Below are positions 57,986 to 64,000 of a DNA stretch of 64,000 nucleotides, in pieces. Positions within the stretch are counted from its first letter, which is position 1. Every line of letters starts with the position of its first letter. The notes beneath the pieces were generated by a model. It was not told the DNA's origin. It saw only the letters and a program-made list of their open reading frames with translations, and did no database searches. The position numbers and the translations under genes were made by a program. The DNA comes from Roridomyces roridus (taxonomy: Eukaryota > Basidiomycota > Agaricomycetes > Agaricales > Mycenaceae). The DNA is taken from the NCBI GenBank assembly GCA_029378245.1, contig JARKIF010000011.1:868001-932000 (forward strand), given 5' to 3'.

Positions 57986-59459
57986 ATGTCACTGCGGCTC
58001 TCAGATTGCCCTCTGGATATAGTTCTGGAACTCGCCAAAGACTTGGATCTTGCTGACTCTCTGCACCTTGCTGCTGTACGCTCATAATTCACGCTCTCTA
58101 CTGCGGCTTCCATCGCTGCCACGTAGCTGATCAGGCCGCAGACATGCACGACTTTTGCAGGGATGCTGCTCTCGCCGTCGTTTTGGATCGAATCACTCAA
58201 GCGGATGGAGAAATTCCACATGCGACCACTGCCCTGTCCTATTAGCACCGATATCACCACGTTGCCACTCGACAAGCTCCGAGACATCGCAATCCACGCA
58301 TACAAACTCAGAAAGAACTGGGCGTCCGATTTGCCGCGACCCGTTCGTGTTGGGCAGTTTGACATGGATTTTGAAGGAATCGGCCAGTTCACCGGCATCC
58401 TTTGCATTCCGGGCACGGCGATGATCGTCACCAGCGGGCCCACCTACTTCGTTTGCTGGGATTCAGCGTCCGGGGAACAGATTGGGGCATGCGCCTTCGG
58501 GGACTCCTCCATTGCTTGGTCCTCATGGTCATACAGTCCTCCGTTTCACAGTTCTGGAATGTTCTGTCTCGGGATTTCATCTCTAGGGTGACGTTGTATT
58601 TCCCCAGAAAGCGAAACCGGGAACTGACGGGGCACCACTTAGCCGCTACGACGACAACGGGAAGCGGGCGTTCAGATTCGATGTCTGTGTTGTGGACTAT
58701 CGCAATCCAGCTTCAGTCAAGACGTCGCAGACATTTTCGCGATCTTTTTTCCTCCCCGATGCGCCTTGGACTATTACATCAGTGGTAGTGAACGAGGACA
58801 CCATCGGCACAGTTACCCGGAACTCCGACGGTTCGTCGTCTCTGATATTCTGCCGTATCAAGGACGGGGAGCTCCGTCAAATGGTACTGGGAGCTTTCAA
58901 CGATTCCGGTAACCTCCGCGGTTACGCCATCGACGACGATCTGTGCTTGTTCTCATGGTCCAGCCACCACATTCTGGAGCTTGTGCATACCGCAGTCCCC
59001 TGCACGGGCCTCGTACCCAGTGACGATTGCGGATATTCCGACTAGAAACGGCGAGGCTGTCATTCTCCCCCCTTCGCTCTCCGACATTCCATTCCCCGCA
59101 AATGGCGTGCTGAGTACACAAACCAGCGCAACCCAAGTTACATTTTCCCAATAGAGTGGGAGACTCCCGTCCTCACCCTCGGCACCCCTTTCCGCTATCA
59201 GCATTCCGCCCACATGATGTTGATGATGCCTCCGGGTTCCTTCTCTTCCACACAGCTCTGTAGTTTGACCAAAGGTTTAGGGTTGTTACAGTATACCCAC
59301 CGGCCGTATCCTCGAGCTGAGTTCCGTTCGCTTTCTGTCTCGGGTGAGACTGGGATGCATACATGCGTGCTGGACGATAGGCTGGGGGTTCTTTATGTTG
59401 TGTATTACGGTATTACGACGGTCCAGAAGCCTCGAGTGCATGTGTTTTCATACGCGTAG
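57986..59459 (+). pseudogene. F-box-like family, full-length copy with frame breaks
   Basis: ATG at 57986: MSLRLSDCPLDIVLELAKDL, with the usual first intron (GTACGCTC..) leading to TCTTFAGMLLSPSFWIE. The body contains CPISTDITTLPLDKLRDIAI, GILCIPGTAMIVTSGPTYFV, SDGSSSLIFCRIKDGELRQM and GYAIDDDLCLFSWSSHHILE. Breaks are seen near 58590 (after LGISSLG) and 59010 (AVPCTGL versus expected RASYPVTIADIPT). A stop follows at about 59153 (TFSQ). The tail KPRVHVFSYA ends at 59459. The upstream 30 bp match those before the 47144 copy, so the two descend from one duplication. Confidence 0.7.
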
Positions 59460-59503
59460 CAATTCTAGAAGAATGCGTAGGGCGTCGGAACTCGGTTTTC
59501 AAC

Positions 59504-60961
59504 TTGGCAATACGATTTTCTTCTTCGATCGCTCGGATTTGTCCATTTTGTGTCCTGCGGGACTCCTCTTTCGCAGAGAAGACAATAATATTAACAAATA
59601 CCGGTCGCCAGGTCATTGTTCTCGACACGCTCCTCGGTCTCCGCATCGGCTCCGTGTTTATCATCCTCTTCTGCGCAGCCGCCGGAACTCTCTTCCCTGT
59701 CCTCGCACGGCGCTCTAAATGGTTGAAGGTGCCGAAATTCGTGTTCGAGTGCGTCTTCATTGCCTCTTCTTGTTACCGCCGTTGAACTTCTTGATAGTTT
59801 CGCCAAGTATTTCGGATCGGGCGTCATCGTGAGCAACCACAATTGGAATTGGAACTCTCAAGTCTATGTGACTCACCGCCCAGTAGATTGCCACGGCTTT
59901 CATCCACCTTCTCGACCCCGCGCTGGACGAACTGTCCTCGCCGTGTCTGGCCGACGGGTGGCTCGACTACGTAAGTCCAACTTCACCAAAGATCGAGTAG
60001 AAAGACTCACAGAAATTAGCCCTACGCATTAGCCCTCTGCCTGTTGAGCATCTTCTCGATCTTCATCGTCGAGCTGGTCGCTTTCCGTTGGGGTACATCC
60101 AAGCTAGAGAGAATTGGAGTCCGACACGGTACGTGCATTCGCCATGGGTTGAAAATTCCAACCTGAGCTTGTACGCTGGTAGATGCGCACGGGAATTCCT
60201 CCGGCTTGCACGCAGCTCATGGGCCCGAGGGATCAACCGATACGTCTGCGAAAGGATCCAGCAGCGATGTAGAAAGGCAACTTGCCCAGGACGACACCGA
60301 CTCTGCCAGCGCCCAAATAATCGGAATCGCGATCCTCGAGTTTGGTGTCCTTCTTCACAGGTGAGAATCGCAGACACCTCTTGAGTTTTGAATCGTTAAC
60401 TCACCGCGACCCACGTCAGCATCCTCATCGGGCTAACTCTCGCCGTAAACCAAGACTTCAAAGTCCTCTTCGTCGTCATAATCTTCCACCGTACGTACCG
60501 CCTTCCCTCCTTTCCTCCAAGAACCCCTTCAAAACTGACCATCCGCCAACAGAGACGTTCGAAGGCCTCGGCCTCGGCTCGCGCCTAGCATACATACAAC
60601 TCCCCTCGCAATACACCTTCGTCCCCATCCTCGCCGCGCTCGTCTACTCAATCAGCACCCCCATAGGCATCGCGGTCGGCCTCGGCATCCGAAGCACGTA
60701 CAACCCGGGTAGCACAACCGCATCCATCGTGAGCGGCGTCCTGGACGCGTTGAGTGCAGGGATATTGATTTATACGGGACTCGTTGAGGTGCGTGGAATT
60801 AAATTTTGTCTGCTTTGTGCTGAGAAAATGTGCAGCTCCTCGCCCACGAGTTCTTGTTCAACAAGGAGATGATCAATAGCTCGAACGGGAAGCTTGCGTA
60901 CGCGCTGGGAACGATGCTGCTAGGATGTGGGCTCATGGCGTTGCTGGGTAAGTGGGCGTAG
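59504..60961 (+). CDS. ZIP-family zinc/iron transporter, 5' end replaced
   Basis: Plasma-membrane or vacuolar metal importer. The core is intact: LGLRIGSVFIILFCAAAGTL (TM1), ATAFIHLLDPALDELSSPC (TM2/3 with His), YALALCLLSIFSIFIVELVA, a His/Ser/Asp variable loop, then IGIAILEFGVLLHR. The signature IIFHQTFEGLGLGSRLAYIQ follows (metal-binding His, Glu), then PILAALVYSISTPIGIAVGL and YALGTMLLGCGLMALLGKWA with the stop at 60961. Six or more introns with good GT..AG ends. The first exon is odd: upstream of LDTLLG the sequence matches a repeat also found near 54650-54720, so the native start and N-terminus are missing or replaced. It may not be functional. Confidence 0.8.
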
Positions 60962-61113
60962 TTTGACGCGGAGTGGAAAAGTGGGAGATATGATACTGGT
61001 GAACGGTTCAGTAGAAGATACCATAAGTTCAATTGGAACGTACTTGACAATAACCGGCCAAAACCAGACGCAAAGAGACAGACGCAAAACCAAGCCCTTG
61101 AGCTGTGCGATCA

Positions 61114-61781
61114 TTCCGAGTCTTAAAATTTTTGTTTCTAAGCTCGGTCTTATCGGCCCGTTTTCCGCCAAAGTGGGGTCCAATTTTTGATCGATGACGT
61201 CTTTGACTAGTCATTTGTGCTTAGTAACAAATACGGATATCTCCCGGTTTGCTCCCGGTTTCCCGCTTCTTAACGATCTCCACCGACGGGGGCAGCGGAA
61301 CGGCAACTGGCCACGGAATTCTTTTTGACAGCCGCTGACAGCGGCCGCGCGCCTCTTGCTTCACACCACACAGAAGTAGTTGAACATCTCCGTACCACTT
61401 AATGTCCATTTCTGTTGACTCTCCCCAGACTCCAGGCATTCAAGTTGAACTCTTGCACTTTCCCTTTCTAATCTCGAGACTGTACCACTTCAAATTCCCA
61501 GCCTTGCCGTGTCCCAACCTGAACCTGAGTACTTACTACTGTCCTTATGGTGAATTTGCTTGAATACAATCTACTGATTATTGATCTCCCCTCCAGAGCC
61601 TCCTCTCAGCCTTTGTCTCGGTGTCCTTGTCACTTGAAATGGATTATTGCACTAGTAAGTCCCTCGTCGGAATCTATTGTTCTTGCTGCTGTACAAATTC
61701 AATACCTTGGGCCTTCCCTTCCTGTCTCCACACCCCCAGACTCGGATTGCCATGTGCTAGCAATGGCCCATAAAAGCAGGT
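61114..61781 (+). repeat. Dispersed repeat family, longest copy
   Basis: It starts TTCCGAGTCTTAAAATTTTTG and ends AGACTCGGATTGCCATGTG..TAAAAGCAGGT, like 38331-38855. The shared internal block is GGTCTTATCGGCCCGTTT. Its 5' end follows the ZIP gene by about 150 bp. Short frames inside have no recognised product. Confidence 0.65.
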
Positions 61782-62098
61782 TGATGGTGGAGGAGATGCG
61801 AGGCGGTGGCCTTGGAGCCAGTGCGAGAGGAATCCTTCGGGGATGGGAATATTTCGCTTACCGCCTTCAAGTTGTATATCCGCGCTGGATGGCGTCTTGC
61901 ACGCAGGTGAAGCCCAAGGTGAAGCCCATGGTGGGATGAAAGAAGAAGCAGTCGTGATCCGTTGATAGCGGCATGTCGTACTGCGATCTCCACTGAGTCA
62001 TGTCGATTATCCAACGACGGATCGCCATCCGAGCCCGCCTGTTCCGCACGGGGAGGATATAAGTAATCCGGCGCATTTTAAGCATCTTCACCATCAGA
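61782..62098. other. Intergenic, promoter side of SDR gene
   Basis: About 320 bp. GAGGATATAAGTAATCC (62052-62068), a TATA-like element, lies about 35 bp upstream of the start codon. Nothing else recognised. Confidence 0.5.
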
Positions 62099-62922
62099 AT
62101 GTCAGCGACTCGAGTTATCTTTGTCTCCGGAGCCAACCAAGGATTGGGCATGCACACCGTGCGCCAGCTCGCATCTACCCCTGACGTTCTCGTCTTCATG
62201 GGTGCGTGTTTGTAAATTTCCTGCTTGCCAATTATTTCAACTCAGGGTCCCGCAAACTAGCCGCCGCCGAGGAAGCACTCGCTACGTTCGCGTCCGAGGT
62301 CCACCCGTCGTCTTCCGTTGTGCCTCTCCAGCTCGACATCACCGACGCCGCCTCGGTCCAGAACGCCCACAACTTTGTCAGTAAGACGCTAAAAGAACGG
62401 AATCTCCCGGGCCTCGACGTCCTCATCAACAAGTGCGTGACCCGTGTCTCTTTCTTCCAAGATCGAACGAAGACGTCCACCAGCGCGGGAATAGCATCCG
62501 CCGGACCGTTGGAAATCTACGCCACCAACGTCCTCGGCACCGCCAACCTCAAAGACGCGTTGTGTCCCCTACTCACCCAGCGGGGCTCTTCAGCAATCCT
62601 CAACATCTCCTCCTCCCTCGGCTCAAACACCCTCTTCACCCACCGCCCCCCTACCCTATCCACCTCCTACCTCTGGTACAGCACCTCCAAAGCCGCACTC
62701 AACTCCCTCACCGTGCAATGGGCTTTGGAGGAGGAGGAAAAGGGGTCGGGAATCCGCGTTGTGTCGATTTGCCCTGGGATGAACGCGACGAGGATTAACA
62801 ACTATACGGATTTCGGGGGCGATCCGAAGGATGGGGTCAAGGTTATTGTGAAGGAGGCGTTGTTGGCGAACGAGGGGCGGACGGCAGTGTTTATTCACAA
62901 GGACGGCGTGTATCCGTGGTGA
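62099..62922 (+). CDS. Short-chain dehydrogenase/reductase
   Basis: NAD(P)-dependent oxidoreductase with a Rossmann fold. ATG at 62099: MSATRVIFVSGANQGLGMH (SGxxxGxG, Ser in place of the usual Thr). After a first intron (GTGCGTGTTT..) it gives GSRKLAAAEEALATFAS and VPLQLDITDAASVQNAH. A second intron splits LINN from AGIASAGPLEIYATNV. The catalytic Ser is in ILNISSSLGS and the YxxxK in WYSTSKAALNSL, followed by VVSICPGMNATRI, a typical PG motif. It ends TAVFIHKDGVYPW at 62922, about 245 residues, usual for the family. Intact. Substrate unknown. Confidence 0.88.
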
Positions 62923-62959
62923 ATGCAATGAGTTCAGTTAAAAAAAGTACTTACTTATC

Positions 62960-63190
62960 GCCCCCATATTCAGGGACGGGAATCGAACTCCGTTCCACTG
63001 CGTAAGTTTTCGCTTGCGGTACCGTAACCTACGCCGCAGACGATGGCAAGCACGGGATCTTGAGAGTCAATACCAAGTCTGCGTCCACAGCAGCTGCGAA
63101 AAAGCGCGCCTCACTCTTCTGAGTCCTCAGTCCAGCCACAGGAGTCGAACTACGTTCCACTGGGTAAACGTTGAGTCGGTGTACAATGGC
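62960..63190 (-). other. Two tRNA-like B-box sequences after the SDR gene
   Basis: On the minus strand, CAGTGGAACGGAGTTCGATTC (about 62975-62995; shown by ends) and CAGTGGAACGTAGTTCGACT (about 63130-63150) share the T-arm-like motif in similar contexts roughly 150 bp apart. Neither folds into a full tRNA. Same type as 11555-11835. Confidence 0.35.
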
Positions 63191-63276
63191 CAGTCCTGAG
63201 ATTAAGATCCAATATCGATTCAAGGTCCACGATTCATCCATGCCATCTGCCCAAAAAATGTCGGAAAAACCCCAAA

Positions 63277-64000
63277 ATGATTACATTGGATTGTAATTGA
63301 TTAGGGGATTGGCGCGGATTGCAACCTGTTGTAATCCACCCGGGGTGGATTACAATTGCTTGGGAGTCATTCTAAAGCAACCCCTGGCTTGTAATGGCTT
63401 GAATTTGCTTAGTGGCTTGCCATTGGCACCCTCCAGGTCCAGTGATTCCAGTTATTCAATGCTAATTTTTGGATCCATGGACCAGGCATGCTCCGACTCG
63501 GAACTCCCACATAACAGAGCATACATTGAGATTGCACAAATTCAACACAGTCAATGAACCCAAGGAAGCTATAATACATCCTTTCTGAGGAAGGAATAAT
63601 CTTGGTAACAGAAAGTGGTGCTATGTTGAGTCTTGTTCCCATGTACGCATGTGCTATAATAGTCTACTTAGTATTCATTGTTCTCCTTTAAATTGAGAGA
63701 TCCGTGAGGTCAAGCGTTTGACTCCTGGTGTGAACAGTCAGATAAAATAAGCAGAACATCCTTGTGAACTCACTGGCGATTCAACGTTGAACACTTCAAA
63801 ATCACAACATTCAATCCCAATGCAGATGGCCGCAAAGGCCTTCAAAAGCTTTTATTGTTCTCCAGCAAATGCATTACAATACATTACAAGTCAACAATCC
63901 CTTGTAATACACCCCGGGGATCCTAAGCGGTTACAATCCTAAAGTGATGCGATATAATCCACGGTTTCATTATGGGATTACAACGGCTTCTATACGATTA
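63277..64000. mobile_element. Inverted-repeat element with GTAATC/ATTACA repeats, cut by window end
   Basis: Left arm (about 63277-63365) contains GATTACATTGGATTGTAATTG and CACCCGGGGTGGATTACAA. The right arm (about 63865-64000) has their inverse, including TTGTAATACACCCCGGGG. Many ATTACA/TGTAAT motifs lie in both arms. The middle has no gene. The right terminus may lie at or just beyond base 64000, so no target duplication can be checked. Confidence 0.55.

Overview
The window reads as the genome of a filamentous basidiomycete, most likely an Agaricomycete of the Mycena/Marasmiineae type. Genes are broken by many 45-60 nt GT..AG introns. The proteins are typical of mushroom genomes: F-box proteins, a GH35 beta-galactosidase, a multicopper oxidase, an aldo/keto reductase, a ZIP transporter and an SDR. 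More than half of the 64 kb is transposable elements, many nested. All assignments come from reading the sequence; no database search was run. Some start codons, introns and distant-family calls are therefore inference.

1-10.3 kb: a non-LTR retrotransposon 3' end (1-276 plus 9693-10340) is split by a 9.4 kb DNA transposon (277-9692). That transposon has 42-bp perfect terminal inverted repeats and a 7-bp target duplication CTTCAGA. It encodes a Tnp2-type transposase and a second, spliced accessory gene. The accessory gene is itself interrupted by a 3.07 kb non-autonomous element (1247-4313; ~370-bp TIRs, 8-bp duplication GTCGGCTG).

10.3-19.3 kb: the 5' part of a helical-repeat gene truncated by the retrotransposon, an intact GH35 beta-galactosidase (11827-15938), a decayed F-box-like pseudogene, and two hAT-type MITEs with perfect 8-bp duplications.

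19.3-33.4 kb: a three-level nest. A PIF/Harbinger element (19320-33415) has its accessory gene split by a 10.4 kb Plavaka element (22568-33012). The Plavaka element carries an apparently complete Plavaka transposase (23387-28169), with a MITE in one intron. Its DUF6698-like partner gene is split by a 1.7 kb LTR-like insertion (29391-31125). Removing each insertion restores a sensible reading of the interrupted gene.

34-39.4 kb: a Diels-Alderase/hydroxyneurosporene-synthase-like gene destroyed by a solo LTR that carries a second copy of the LTR-like sequence, then a TIR element with a 3-bp duplication.

41-63 kb: host genes (F-box protein, a disordered protein, aldo/keto reductase, a conserved hypothetical, membrane-anchored multicopper oxidase, a 39-aa Cys-rich protein, ZIP transporter, SDR). 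Between them lie several decayed or internally deleted copies of one F-box-like gene family and fragments of a second, plus dispersed repeats. The window ends inside another inverted-repeat element.
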